Of a stretch of DNA of 64,000 bases, positions 43,863 through 56,179 are shown piece after piece; the stretch's first letter is position 1; the number at the start of each line of letters is the position of its first letter. The stretch is taken from assembly GCF_018873765.1 (NCBI RefSeq), contig NC_057926.1:53395378-53459377 (forward strand), given 5' to 3'. Below the pieces are notes generated by a model that saw nothing but the letters and a program-made list of their open reading frames with translations, made no database searches and was not told the DNA's origin. This DNA is from Telopea speciosissima (Eukaryota; Streptophyta; Magnoliopsida; Proteales; Proteaceae). The translations under genes and the position numbers were made by a program.

Positions 43863-45830
43863 ATGATACAATGTTGATCAAAAGGGAATAATTCATTAGG
43901 CAAAAGATTCTTGATTTAGAGAATCCATTTGTGAAGGATGATTCTTTGACCATGTCAAAAAATATTTTGGTGAAATCTCAAATTCGATATTGGTTATAGG
44001 ACTAAGTTTCCTTCCATCACCCGGTGAATAGATTCCCATCACATCTTAGGGTTCACAAACCCCTCTTAGGTTTTAGTATTTTTCTCAAATAAGGTGGATG
44101 AAGTTATTCTCTCTTCACCATGGATGGAGAGAAATTAGGTCCCATATAAATAGCCTTATGGGAAGAGTAAAAACCAAAAACGAAAACAACAAAGGCCAAA
44201 GATAAACCGGCCAGACAAAACTGTTGTTCATGGCATGCCTCCTGACGTTTTCTCTATGTGTGTATGGGTGTTTTATTGCACCAAAACATGATTTTTTTTT
44301 TTTTTTTTTTTTTCTTCTATGCATATAGCTAGGTGTGCATACCTATCTATTATGCATGCATCATGTGTCATGCCGGTCATACTTCTTTCTATTGTTCCAT
44401 GCCACGTAATTGGTTACGTCACATGCCAGCTAGACTTTATAGATATTGGATAAACTCAAAACAATAAAAGTCCTCTAATCAAATAAATTATAGATATTTT
44501 TCTCTGTGACCGGGAAGTTTATTTTCTATTGAGTTTGAATACAATTATTAACGTTTCGGGAGTGGGTCTTTTAACCTGATGCGTCAGCACTTAGATGGAT
44601 GTTATCCAGTGCAGCAATAATGTTAAAATAATAAGATGCAAAATTTGCAAAAGTTAGAAACTTCCAAGAACTCGGCTAACTCACTGTGATTTTTTTATTT
44701 TTTTTTAGGGTTTTTTCTGAGACTGTAACCAGACAGAGTTATCCTCCTCAATACAGACAACCTTCTTTTATATATTGTAACTAAGAATTCAATGACATCA
44801 TACACATACCCCTTTTTTTTTTCTCTTCCTTTTCAGTCTTAGTGTTATACTGAGAATATTTTTTTATTTTTTTATTTTTTCAGATTAGGACTCATTGAAT
44901 TTTAAATATTGTAAAATTGTTAGGTTTGCAACATAAAAATTGAATTTTAAACAATATTTCATCGATTTGGCAAATTTTGCATTTGCTTATTGATCAATGT
45001 TGTGTGTTAGACGTATTTTGGCATTTCATCTATTATTCAATCAAAATTAAGATCCTTGAAAGTTACGGGAGAGGATTCTCTACACTGCCTGAGTGTAATT
45101 TTGGACGAATAAAGGAATCTCCTTTGGAATCTGACTAAAAGGATAGGGGCATTTATGATCTATCACCCCCTCATATGAATAGTGATATGTGAGAGGGTGT
45201 GCAATTTTATTTTTGAATTAACACTGTACAAAATCTTTTCATGAAAATTATATTTCAAGTTGTTGTTCTTCTGCTTCTCATGGATCGAAGCGAAAACCTC
45301 TTAATCCACACGATTTGACCTCCGATTAAATTGAAAAAGGAGAATTCAAAACCTTATAAATGGAGGACGGAAGTTAATGATCACATTCACTAATCCTAGA
45401 ATATAATTATAACTTTAAATCACTTTGCATGAAGAGATTTTCTACCTACCTTGCAGCGAAAAACTTTCTTCTTACCAAAATTTTTAGCATAAGAATGACC
45501 CCCAAGGTATCAAATGGGTCATCTCTCTTCAACCCTAGAAATAAAATGGGTCTGGTTTTGGGGTTGAGTAGGAATAATCAATTCTGACCCATTTGGTGAA
45601 TTGAAATGAGAGAATGATTTGAGACAACCACGTGTACGATACTCGCTTTAATTGAAGATGCTACCTTGTAATATTCACGTGAACATTACAATGCAAGCTT
45701 GGGCACACCAACTTGTCACATATGTGTGTCTCTTGCTTAAAAATTTTGGCCAGCACACCTTTTTTTCCCATCATCTTTTTCAGTTTCCACCTTTCATGTC
45801 ACCCCAGAAAAGGATAGAGATTTGTTTTCC
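43863..45830. other. intergenic, nothing recognised
   Basis: AT-rich sequence with a ~24-T run at 44,291-44,313. No gene is supported. Confidence 0.4.
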
Positions 45831-46013
45831 GGATCGTCTACTGTGCACTGCCTCCACTGCACCGGGCTGCGTGGACAAAGGGCCACATACAATGATCGAT
45901 TTACCCCCATTCAGGCAAGGCACTAGGGTAGGGGTAAGGCAGTCATTGCGCATGATCCTGTGTCTGCACAGTAGGACAATTGGGGCAATCCGCACAGTAA
46001 AGGGATCCGATCC
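45831..46013. mobile_element. fold-back MITE, GGATCC family, copy 5
   Basis: GGATCGTCTACTGTGCACTG on the left mirrors CGCACAGTAAAGGGATCC on the right. The core arms ACAATGATCGATTTACCCC and GGGGTAAGGCAGTCATTGCG match the other four copies. Confidence 0.72.
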
Positions 46014-46614
46014 AAAAAAATAACGCATCAATTAAAACAACTACATATGCACATGACCCTTGATCAACTTTGTAATCCTGGATTATCAACAAATCTCTAA
46101 ATGCTTCTGTATACTGAAATAATTAGTGGCTGCCGACATCATACTCTTATCCATGGTAAAAAAAAATTACTCTTTTAAAAATAATGATAAATTGATTTAT
46201 ATCATATCAAAGACTATTTAAGCCTTACAGTAAAACCAAAAACCTCTACTTCTTCACAGTCTTGCTCTTTGGCGTTTTGTAGTTCTTGATATAGACCTCT
46301 CTGGCTTTAGACTCCTGTGAACATCCTACAGTACGTACCATGATCCATAGAAATCACAAAGAAACAAGACTTCTGAAATAAGAAGGATACTTATCCAGCT
46401 TCATATCCTGTGCATGGGTCCCAAGTACGTACTATCACAAATTAATACTGGCCTTTCCCTAGTCTAAAGTCCTTAGTATTCAAATAGAGTGATATTTTAA
46501 TATAACTTTTCATTCTCAATGCCAAAACCAAAGGAGCGGGGGAGAGCATGGTTAAAAAAAAAAAAAAACGAATTTGATTGGTTAGAATCAGCCCAAAAAT
46601 GCCCTAACCCTAGC
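46014..46614. other. intergenic, nothing recognised
   Basis: No gene or repeat boundary was identified. Confidence 0.35.
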
Positions 46615-46618
46615 TAGC

Positions 46619-46736
46619 CTGTGTTTGGTATGCATTCCATGTCGATTTTGCATTCTTAGACGATAAAAATAGTTGTTTTTATCGTCGATCTGATCATGAG
46701 AATATGAAATTGACTTGAAATACATACCAAACACAG
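46619..46736. mobile_element. ~118-bp MITE with CTGTGTTTGGTATG ends
   Basis: The left end CCTGTGTTTGGTATGCATTC pairs with the right end AATACATACCAAACACAGCC. The inner CATGTCGATTTTGCATTCTT pairs with GAATATGAAATTGACTTG, around a TTTTTATCGTC / GACGATAAAAA centre. A half copy (GAAATCGACATGAAATGCAT then ACCAAACGC) lies at about 50,742-50,776 in the DUF4228 gene intron. Confidence 0.7.
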
Positions 46737-47506
46737 CCTTTTCCATACCGGACTCCGTCAAGCTGGATCGATCAGAATTACTCCGAATTTACCGATCCGG
46801 CCGACATACATCACCCCTACAAACATCAATAGTGAAAAGAGAGATTTTACGTATCAGAATTTTAGTTTCCACTTTCCATGCCAAACCAAAAGGAGAGAGA
46901 GGGGGTTCTGGAAAAGGATTAAAGCCCAGGGGCCAGTGGCCCACAAAAATTCACTACCCGACATGAATCGCACCACAAACCATCAAAGAATCTGCCGAAA
47001 TTTCACAGATTCACACTGGGGAGAACTCTAACCCCTCAGCATCAGAGAAATTTACGTAATCAAATATCCTATCACGAGTCTGGTGGCACTAAAAGATTAA
47101 ACAATAAAATAAAAAAACATCAACTCACGAAAAAGCCTCTTCAACACCCCTCAAACAAAACACAACCCACAATTCACCGGTTTCAGAAACTTCCCAAACC
47201 CAACCTCCCTCCCTTAAACCCCCTCCTCCCCTTCCCTCTATCTCTCCATTTAAATCCATTTTCTTATAAATCTTTTTCACTCCCATCTTCTCAATTCCAT
47301 TTTCAGATTCACAAGTCTTGGACTGCTCTACAGAAAAAAACAAAACAACAATCCTCTCAGAATAAAAAAAACGTTAAGACTTAGTTTTCCTTTATTAGAC
47401 TCACCCGGCCTCCCCTACGTCCATTATTCTTCTCTAGCTCATCTCTTGCTTCCCGTTTCTGACCCGTGACTCTTCTTTCGTCTCTATCTTCCTAGAAAGA
47501 GACCCT
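46737..47506. other. DUF4228 gene promoter region
   Basis: No gene is supported. A C-rich tract on the plus strand at 47,170-47,245 (CCTCCCTCCCTT-like) is G-rich on the minus strand and produces a spurious Gly-rich frame. Confidence 0.4.
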
Positions 47507-47513
47507 TATAAAT
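47507..47513 (+). promoter_or_regulatory. TATA box of the DUF4228 gene
   Basis: TATAAAT lies 54 bp upstream of the ATG at 47,561, predicting a very short leader of about 20-25 nt beginning in the TCTTTCTCTTACC pyrimidine stretch. Confidence 0.6.
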
Positions 47514-47560
47514 CAATTCTTTCTCTTACCCAATTTCAAAATTTTCATTCTCAATTCGCA

Positions 47561-50500
47561 ATGGGGAACACAGTAGTAGCAGGAAGAAGGATAACAAAGG
47601 TGATGAACATAGATGGCAAAACCTTCGAGCTAAAGACACCGTTACGTGCCGGAGATGTAACCAAGGATTACCCTGGCCATGTTCTCATAGAATCCGAAGC
47701 GGTAAAGAATTTCGGAATCCGAGCAGAGCCTTTGGAACCACAACAGGAATTGAAGCCCAAACGAATCTATTTCCTTGTGGAGATACCAAAGTTTCCACAT
47801 GAAGAGAAGAAGAAGAATAGCCTTCACAGAAAGGTTCAACCAGGTGTTCAGATTAATGCCAAAGAGAAGATAGAAAGCCTCATGTTAAGCCGACGGTCTA
47901 CGTCGGACTTGTCGTTCGTGAAGGAAAGGAATCTTGTGCACGACGCAGGGATGGTGAGGGTGAAAGTGAGAGTTCCCAAGTCGGAAGTGGCGAAGTTGAT
48001 GGATGAGAGCCATGATGCGACGGAGGCGGCGGAGAAGATTATGGATCTTTGTATTAATAAGAGTGGGCTCGCCGCTGCTGCAGATAACTACGACGACGAC
48101 GACGACGACGACATGTACACGAAGAGTGGACCTCTCCTTGGCTTCGGCTATAATACCCATGGGGAGGACGATAGTTCGTACAGCAAGAGTGGACCTCTGC
48201 CACAACAGTCGCAGTGGAGACCCAATCTGGATCGCATCAGTGAGGGTAGTAACAGGCCCCGTCGTCGTGCGCCGGTAACGTTTCCAACTTTTCCTTTTAC
48301 TTTACTGAGTTACACTGACTCGGTCTCTTCGTTCTTTCTCTACTTTAATAGCTTAGGACTCGGAAATAAATTACTTATTAAAGTGTTTTGTGAACATAGA
48401 GTTGGAATCTAATTATGCATGCTTTAGTGAGGTGATGGATGATGAGTTCTTATGGAGCATCTATTTTGATAACATGTTTTAGTTCTTAAAAAGGTTGGTC
48501 ACCTGTAAGTGGCAGACATATGATATTTTTTGCTTTTAGGAATACCTTTTTTGGGACGAAATTTTGCTGTTACTCGGGTTGCAGGAATGTTTCTGGTAAC
48601 TACTGGTTGGCAACCAAAGAAACAGAATTTAATAAGGTATTTTGAAATATACTAAAATCTAGGAGGTTATTTGTGAACCCATAGGGGAAACCAGGAAGAA
48701 GTGAATTATTCTATTTCTTTTACTACAAGCCTGGTCAGCGAGAACATTCATCCAACCAGAGTAGCAGCACAAAATTTACCCCCTTTTGTGCCCTAAATGG
48801 TAGTGGATGGAACATGTGTCCATTGTTGTTGTGGAATCAAACTCTATACTTTGATGGAAATATGAGAGCTAAATTAGGGAAGACTACTTTTCTTCTTTTT
48901 TTTGTCAAATTTTAATTTTGATTGAGTGTATACAATTTATGGTATTTTTGTCATTTTATTATTAATATTTGGAGGTATTTCATTTCATAAATTTTATCCT
49001 TCCTAAATCATTAATCTTTGTCTCAAATTTCATGATATATGTCAGCAAAATCTCTCTCTTTAGCTCTTTCTCTTGAATGTCATGGCACAGACTCAAGTAT
49101 ATATATATATATATTTTTTTTCTTTATTAGTTTTCCTTATACGTGGCTTGTTAATTCTTTTTGCCTTCCCAAAAGTATCAGTTTTTCTCAATTTAATTAT
49201 GTCTTTTAACTATAATTCCTTTTGAATTTTTTTCCTCTTAAAGTCAATTTTTTTTTTCAATAATTATATGAAGGAATATGCATATGCAAAATAATAAAAA
49301 ATTAAATGAAGAGTTAAAAGATTAAAACATTTCTAAAAAGTAAACAGAGGGTGCTTCATGCTCGGTTGAAAGAAATCATAACATATGACCTTTCTTTTTC
49401 TTTCTTTTTTTTTTTTTTTTTCTATTTTTGGGGATAGTAAGAAGTAGGGCAAGAGATCACACCCAAGCTGTGTGACCCCTGCCAATGAGAGTGCACACAA
49501 GGGCATCAATAGGGATGAGATTTTTTATTTCACATGAGTGTAACGGTAATTTTACACGCTCCGGTGTCTGAGCATGGGTTTCATGAAACCTGAAAAGGAT
49601 CTTTTTCCCAAAAAAATACAATGTTTGTCCTTTTCACTTTGGTGTAGAGTTTGCATTCCATTTAGATTAATATAATTCTATCACATCTATTCTCTAGGCA
49701 CGTAGTTGATCTCTTTCAATTGGTATATGAAGATTTATTTTTTATTGTTTACAAAAAAAGAAGAAGAATTATTTTTAATTTAATTCTAAACATCTTCAAT
49801 ATACTTGGCTCAAGCTTGATTATATGGTTCAATAAATATCCCTACTATACTATTAAATACTTACATATTAAAAGTCAGATTATGATGTCAATAAAATTTA
49901 AGCGTGAGGGTACGGGAAGATATCACACATTTTATGTCAATATAGTGGCATCTATCATGCCACTAATACAAAGTCAATTAGGTTTATTAAAACAAGGTTA
50001 TATGATTCTGGATTATTTGTTAAACCCAAAAATATTTAATCAAGAAACATATTAGTCTATGTATATACGAGAAAATCTTGTTGTAACCAAGGTAAATTTG
50101 TCATTTCAAATAAAAAAAAATACATTTAATGTTAAAATGACTTTTAATTTCAAATTTTTTTTACCCTTACACTAAATAAATTTTAGGGATAAAATAATAA
50201 ACAATTAAATGATAGTTCCAACTTAATAGTTCATCACTTTGGTGACAAGAATGGTGACAATAAGTTGTTCCTTATACATTGGTATATCATCCCCTGACCT
50301 AGAATTGTTTTTTAGGACAAGTTTATGTTGAGTTGGTCCATGATTTAGCTGCAGACCCTAAAGTAGTTCAAACCCAAAAGAGGGAAAAACAATTAGATAG
50401 AAAATTCAGTCTGGTCAGAATTTTGACTTTCAATCCAAACGTGGCCCCCAATTATAAACAGTCCTCCTAAGGCCAAGGTGACTCCAAAACGTCTTTTATC

Positions 50501-50928
50501 TTTTGTGCCGCTAAGTGCAATGGACTATGTTCACCACATCACAAACAATCAAGCAGATCCGACGGTGAGGATTCATTGACTTTTTTTTATCGATCCATTG
50601 ATTTATTTGACCTTTAAGTAATGATTGACTCCTGACTTCAAGACTGCCCTAGATAAATGGTGAGCCTGGATTTTTGGGACACGTATGTGTGACCACATGT
50701 TCTGTGGTACCCATACTTTTATATATATTTTTATAATCCGAGAATAGAAATCGACATGAAATGCATACCAAACGCAATCATATGTAAATTTAATTTGATT
50801 AGATATCTTTTTAAATCTTGAATTAAAACTTCTTTTACGTGATCTTTACTTATTTTTCTTCGTTGGATTGTTTGAATCTGCAGAAAAAGGTGAGCTTCTT
50901 GGCCGTTAAGGATGAAGAACTGGAGTAA
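47561..50928 (+). CDS. DUF4228 (PADRE) domain protein
   Basis: Two exons, 47,561-48,274 and 50,884-50,928, join in phase 0 (donor CGCCG/GTAACG, acceptor TCTGCAG) to give 252 residues. The N-terminus MGNTVV fits an N-myristoylation site. The DUF4228/PADRE region covers residues ~8-85 (RRITKVMNIDGKTFELKTPL, DYPGHVLIESEAVKNFGIRA, KPKRIYFLVEIPKFP). Then follow a basic stretch, a conserved-looking VRVKVRVPKSEVAKLMDES helix, a poly-Asp run (~residues 179-186), two KSGPL repeats and the end KKVSFLAVKDEELE. Members are plant-specific, with largely unknown biochemistry, and many respond to pathogen or abiotic stress. The reading frame that runs past 48,274 (to 48,412) would be intron read-through. The 2.6-kb intron holds a MITE (48,553) and other repeats, unusual beside an otherwise compact gene. 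Confidence 0.9.
48553..48783. mobile_element. intronic copy of the MULE-host MITE family
   Basis: It runs from GGGACGAAATTTTGCTG to GTAGCAGCACAAAATTTACC and keeps GGCAACCAAAGAAACAGAAT, ATACTAAAATCTAGGAGG and GAATTATTCTATTTC. It is more diverged than the 15,895 and 19,504 copies. It lies inside the DUF4228 gene intron. Confidence 0.8.
49120..49730 (+). repeat. dispersed repeat R, copy 1 (in intron)
   Basis: It shares ordered blocks with 56,915-57,560, 62,060-62,710 and 62,980-63,570: TGTTAATTCTTTTTGCC/CTTCTCAATTCT, ATCAGTTTTTCTCAATTTAA, GCATATGCAAAATAAT, GATTAAAACATTTCTAAAAAG, TTTGCATTCCATTTAGATTA and TCACATCTATTCTC. No coding capacity was recognised in this copy. The 57-kb and 62-kb copies overlap a LINE RNase H remnant, so the repeat may be an old LINE 3' part plus flank. 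Confidence 0.55.
50330..50475 (+). repeat. third copy of the block at 53,483 and 60,216
   Basis: CATGTTGAGTTGGTCCATGA, then GACCCTAAAGTAGTT, and later TATCCAAACATGCCCC-like (here AATCCAAACGTGGCCCCCAA) recur in the same order at 53,483-53,620 and 60,216-60,350. It lies in the DUF4228 gene intron and implies that the duplicated area once extended or seeded here. Confidence 0.5.
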
Positions 50929-51182
50929 ATGGGAATCGTTACAATGAGATTTTTTTACTACGGAGGGTAAAAAAAATAAATATAAATTAGAGGGCAGTGG
51001 TAATTTTCAAGCCCTACTTTTTGTTGTACTACAAACGATGGTAGTGTAACCATCAACTTGTTTTACCAAAAACCCAAAAAAAAAAAAAAAAAAACATCAA
51101 CTTGTTTTAGTGTGTGGACGTTTAGTACATGTACATTCTGTATATTATGTTGTTTTATAATTTTACTAATCTTACTTTGAAT

Positions 51183-51215
<33 letters not shown>

Positions 51216-52213
51216 TGTGAGACTTACAGTGTTCTTTTCTTTAAGATTCCCTTTAGTTGTCCAGTAGACCAATACAAGTCAAGGGAAAATTTTAAAATAA
51301 GGTCAGTTTTGAAAGAAGTGCTTCGACCGTTTTAAGTGACCAGTTAATATATCGAACATCCAACACAATATATAGACAACTTAAGGAGAATAACAATGAG
51401 ATATGAGCTCTGATATCATGTTAGAGCATTTAGATCTTAACGTTAAAAGATTAAGTAAACTTTTGTTTCTCACGTTTACAAAGACACTAAGAATCTGAAT
51501 AATCCGATATTAGACTATGATTATGTAACTACCAATATCTTCACTAAAACTGATTGATAGTATACATAACATCATTTTATTGTTACATAAATTTTAATCA
51601 TAATCTACAAAAATTATCTTATTTTTCAAAACCAATATTGAATTTCCAATTAATTCTTGTTTTATATTTTGTATAAATGGATATGAATCAAATGTTGTGC
51701 TAAAGCAATAGTTTTAAAAACCAAACTGGATTAACAAATCACAAGAACTCAACTAAATTAAATCAGATCAAGGTATTCCAATGGTCCAATTCATCAAGAA
51801 TATACTGAAGCTGATATAAAAGGTAGAAACCAACTAGCTTTCATGAAAACCAACCAATTAAGTGATTTCCAATTGTTTCAATGATTCATGAAGAAAAGAG
51901 AAGGTCAACCTAAATAAGATCCTTTGTCATTTTAATGCCCTAACTGGTTCTCAAAACTATGGTAAATTTCTATGAAACCTAATCTGAAAACCAATTAATG
52001 AGTACAAATTAAACCAGCCTTAGTGGACAAATATCACTATTGTTGCCAATTGGCCTGTAAGTAATTAGTCCAAGATTTACAATATCTCCAAGTAGATTGG
52101 ATCATGTCTAGCAAGGGGGTTATGTATGTGATGGTCAATGTCTTTTTTGGTTGTCATAGAATAGAGAGAAGGTTTTCCGAGCTAGCATCATGAAGAACCC
52201 TCTAATCAACGTA
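50929..52213. other. intergenic, nothing coding
   Basis: Contains an A run at 51,076-51,094 and a (TC)n tract at 51,187-51,214. No gene is supported. Confidence 0.4.
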
Positions 52214-53672
52214 CGTGTTATCGTCTGTTAATTATGAGGACAAGAGGAAAGAGTGTCAGAAGGAAAGAGATAACGACAAAAGATGTTGACATAGCCTCTG
52301 CCATTAGCTCAAGGATTCCCCCCCCCCCATATCTCAAATTATTGTATTCTATTTCCATTAGATAAATTTGTCTTTATTATTTTTTCTCCTTTTAAGACAA
52401 TTCCTATACGTTATTATGAGTTGATTTTAAATGGAAATAAAATGAAGTAGTAGTTGACCACAAGGCAACTGACTTGTAAATATAAAAGTTTTTTTTTTTT
52501 TAAGTAAGAATTGGTCTTCAATTTTAAGCTGGCAAAATCCCCCTTTAGTAGAAATAGGAAGAATTAATATTTGCTATTGCGCAATTATTTCAACCACGTG
52601 GAACGATGATGTGTCTATTCTGACCGTTGGATAGAAAAGGTATGGTCTAGATTAGACATATGTTAGATTTCAAAACCAAATTGAATCAAATATCTTTCCA
52701 TGTCCACACGGGCCTACAAGTACTCCAAATTCATTGGGCCTCACTTTCCCAAAAGCCTTATTCTTTAAAATTCTCTATTTCCCCTTGACAAGCTTCGCAT
52801 AGGAAGAAATTTCATATGTGAGCAGAAGACCTTGGATCTATCAACTTACAAAATTTCATGCAACACTAATATTCGCCTAGAGATTTTACCTATAAACCAT
52901 TATACTAGGAATCTCACACTGTAACTTTAATTTGATCTGCTCGTGATCAGGAAGAAAAAGAAAAGAAAGAAATTATTAGAGCCATCTTTCATATCCTGCC
53001 TCCTGGCCTTGAGGTTCCAATCCCGACCTGAAGATCAAGTTGTCACCAGAAAGATAAATTTAACCAAACAAATAATAATAATAATAATAAGACCAGAAAT
53101 ATAAATGAGCACTAAATTAGAATTCAGAAGCAGCTATTGTTTAGCTCGGCTTCACCCCAACAAATCCCTCTGGTTTATTGGAACTGATACAGTGTGATGT
53201 TTACGCGCCAACATCTAACCCTCCCGTTTCCTTCTATGTCACGTTGTCTGAAAATTAGAATTTAAAATTGGGCATTATGTTCATAGGGTATCACATTGTA
53301 TATCTTCGGAATGTGATTCAAAATATATACATGAGTTTTCAAAATTTTATGTATGTTGAACTAGATCATTAATTTTGTATGAATTACCGTCAATAAGACT
53401 CTAAAGTAGTAATTCCAAAATATACATAGGAGTATTCAAAAATATTTATATACCACCTATTGTTTGCCTTTTTTTGTAAGTTCATGTTGAGTTGGTCCAT
53501 GAACTACAAGACCCTAAAATAGTTGCAAAGAAGGGAAAATCAAGTATGAATGAATTGCAAGAATTTTACCTTATATCCAAACATGCCCCAATTTTGAATT
53601 TAAAACTCCCTTTCTTAAGAGGAGTGATAGAGTGATAATTTCCCACATGGTAAACAAGAATTGCCATGTAAT

Positions 53673-54167
53673 TAAGGGTGTCAAAATCGATCAAAATTGT
53701 TTACCGAAATCGAATCAAGCTATTTAAACTGAAATTGTAAAATCGTTTAATACATGTTTCGATTTTGATTTCAAAATTAAGATCATTTAGTTAAACAATT
53801 TAAACCAAATTGAACGATTTAAACCGATAATAAGCCATTTAAGTAATCATTTAAAAACGATTTATATATCCGCAGTAAGTTAAGTAATTCATGATTAGAA
53901 TAATTAATAAACAATTATAAATTATAATTATTAAAATATATAAATAGCTAGAAATTTAACAATAAATAATTCAATTCAATGTTAAGTTTACATCAATTTT
54001 AAAAATATATACAGAAGAAAAGAAACTGTTTGATTATTGAATAAAAAGTTACAGATATATAATAAAATCATTTAAATTGAAACCGTTTAGTAAACAGTTT
54101 GGTTTCAGTTTCTACCGTTAAGTATGTTGAATCAAACCGAATCGAATTGAACCGTTTAACACTCTTA
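53673..54167. mobile_element. hAT-like MITE in duplication copy A
   Basis: TAAGGGTGTCAAAATCGATC at the left and GAACCGTTTAACACTCTTA at the right are inverted ends. The interior is AT-rich with AACGATTTAAACCGA words. The flanks ATGTAAT and ATGTGAT are an approximate duplication. The same element is in copy B at 60,405-60,899, so insertion predates the segmental duplication. Confidence 0.72.
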
Positions 54168-54748
54168 ATGTGATGGTTCACCCATTCATATAACCTACAC
54201 TTTAGGGATGTTTGCTAATCTTAAAATGCTATATAGAAACCCACAAAAATTTAGATTTCAGCGGAACACCAGTGATCTATGTAGAGCTGTTTTTTAAAAA
54301 TAAAAAAAAATAAAAATAAAAAGACAAAAAAGTGATATATAAAGGGGTAAAGTTAATGTACCCCCCTAGAATGCACCCAATATTCCTCGTACCCCCTAAG
54401 CGGCTCAATATTCCACGTACTACCCCTGCTTTACACCCCAAATGCCATTTAAGTCCACACTAGGTATTAAATGCTATAAAATGACCAAACTACCCTTTCT
54501 TTTATCTTTATTAAAATTTGAAAAGACCTAACTGCCCTGACCTATTTACTAAAATTTGAAAAGACTAAAATGCCCTCATCTTCCACGAATCATCATCTAA
54601 TTTTACATACCCACCACCACCACCACCAACACCATCACCACCGTGAAGCCCCACCAACCACCACCACCACCCATCATTAACACCATCACCATCACCATCG
54701 TACCGAAGCATAGTTCTCTTCAATTTTTTGTAGAGGCAGAGGCAGCTT

Positions 54749-54872
54749 TTGTACTACAGGGACGAGTTCGGTGACAAAGGAGAGAATGTCACCGTCGATC
54801 CTTCGCTAGTCTTTGAGAATCCAAGACTCAAGAACACTTACTATGCCTTGCAAGCTTGGAAGCAAGCTATAC
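54749..54872 (+). pseudogene. captured LRR-extensin/At4g06744-like fragment
   Basis: The frame reads YYRDEFGDKGENVTVDPSLV and FENPRLKNTYYALQAWKQAI, the conserved N-terminal approach to the LRR domain in LRX-type and At4g06744-like cell-wall proteins. It stops where the elongase fragment begins. No ATG of the original gene and no LRRs are included. The frame closes at 54,937 in unrelated sequence. Confidence 0.75.
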
Positions 54873-55128
54873 AGTGGTGTATGGTTATCATATGCTGCGT
54901 TCACTTGGGAGACGACCGAGATGGAAGAGATTGGTAACAGATTTTCAAATCTTTCAATTCGTGTTCAGTTTTGGGGTTTCAATGGTGATGCTTTGGTTCC
55001 ATTTTAATGGGTTTGGGTGTTCTGGAATTTGGGGTTGGTGTATTAATGCTCTGTTTAATGCTTCTTTGTTAGCTCTGTTTATTGATTTTCATTCTAGGAA
55101 TTATACCGGAAGTAAGAAGAAAGGTTGA
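54868..55128 (+). pseudogene. captured fatty-acid elongase (ELO family) C-terminal fragment
   Basis: The frame VYGYHMLRSLGRRPRWKRLV, TDFQIFQFVFSFGVSMVMLW, FNGFGCSGIWGWCINALFNA and LLALFIDFHSRNYTGSKKKG is the C-terminal third of a plant ELO/GNS1/SUR4-type elongase, with its membrane segments and basic tail and the native stop at 55,126-55,128. It lacks the His-box catalytic region, so it is not functional alone. It is out of frame with the preceding LRX-like fragment. Confidence 0.8.
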
Positions 55129-55610
55129 GAAGATGGACAAAACGTCCTGATTCTTTGAGATTTTTCTGTTTTTTTTGGGGGGTTTTTGAAATGGGTCAAT
55201 AAATTCTGAAATATATATAAAAAAAAACGTTTGTTTGTTTTACATTCCCATTCTCAGATCTAGGAATAAATCCAAGAAGGATTTCCATTCTAGGTTCTCG
55301 TTTTCTTGCATCCTGCAGCCCTTACTTGTTTTCGATTTTGAAGAAGAATCACAGGTAGACGTCTGAAAGGAACACCCAGAAAACCCAGCAGATGAGTGGA
55401 GATTTACCCTTATTGGCCGAGTTATTGCCCAGAACCCCTCATCCTGACGCCATCTTCTGGGTCACTTTAGGCTGCGTGGTGTGCATTTGTGGCCATGGAA
55501 GAACCCACGTTCTGTTGTGGGAAGTTTGGAAACAATCTCCCTGTATCTCTTGTAGGGTACGGTGGTGATGGTGTTAATGGTGGGTGGTGGTGGTGATATT
55601 GGGTATCTAA
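55129..55610. other. Pack-MULE interior, unassigned
   Basis: Likely further captured or leader DNA. A minus-strand frame (55,462-55,674) contains His and Pro runs derived from ATGGTG/GGTGGTG repeats of the TIR-adjacent region and has no recognisable domain. Confidence 0.35.
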
Positions 55611-56179
55611 ATTGTAAAAGAAGATTATGATTTGGGGAAGATGAGGGTATTTTGGTCTTTTCAAATTTTAGCAAATAGGTTAGGGCAATTAGGTCTTTTC
55701 AAAATTTTAGAAGAGATAGAAGTGAGGGTAGTTTGGTCATTTTTTAGCATTTAACATATGGTGTGGACTTAAATGGCCTTAGGGGGTAAAGCAGTGGTGG
55801 TACGTGGAATATTGAGCCGCTTAGGGGGTACGAGGAATATTGGGTGCATTCTAGGGGGATACGTGTACTTTACCCTATATAAAACTGAATCAATATAGTA
55901 TTCCATTTATCCCATATATATATATTTTTCAGTTTATTGGTACATTTCACACCTTTATTCACCACAAATGTGAGCTAATGTGTTTTCTTTGAGCAGCCAA
56001 ATGACAATATTAATGTAAAACATACACCATTGATGATATGGTAGAACCATTATCAACGGCGAAATACTATTCAGTCAAAGAAACACACCACTCTTTATTT
56101 ACTAAAATTACGTGGAGTGGGCACTAAGCCGGCCATTGCAGGAGAGGGACTCAACAGCGACCATGGCGGCCGTAGGGAC

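Larger units (their letters stand above)
54344..55875 (+). mobile_element. Pack-MULE with two captured gene fragments
   Basis: The 1,532-bp element has ~250-bp TIRs (left GGGGTAAAGTTAATGTACCC; right complement GGGTAAAGTACACGTATCCC) and 8-bp duplicates TATATAAA (54,336-54,343; 55,876-55,883). Copy B of the segmental duplication keeps the empty site GTGATATATAAAACTGAATC (61,066-61,085), proving insertion after duplication. Inside are an LRR-extensin-like fragment and a fatty-acid elongase fragment, joined near 54,870. His-codon-like CACCAC repeats lie at 54,607-54,700. Confidence 0.93.

Noticed and set aside
48275-48412. Extension of the DUF4228 protein past 48,274
   Set aside because: A good donor and a downstream phase-0 exon with a family-like C-terminus make intron read-through the better explanation, though intron retention is possible.
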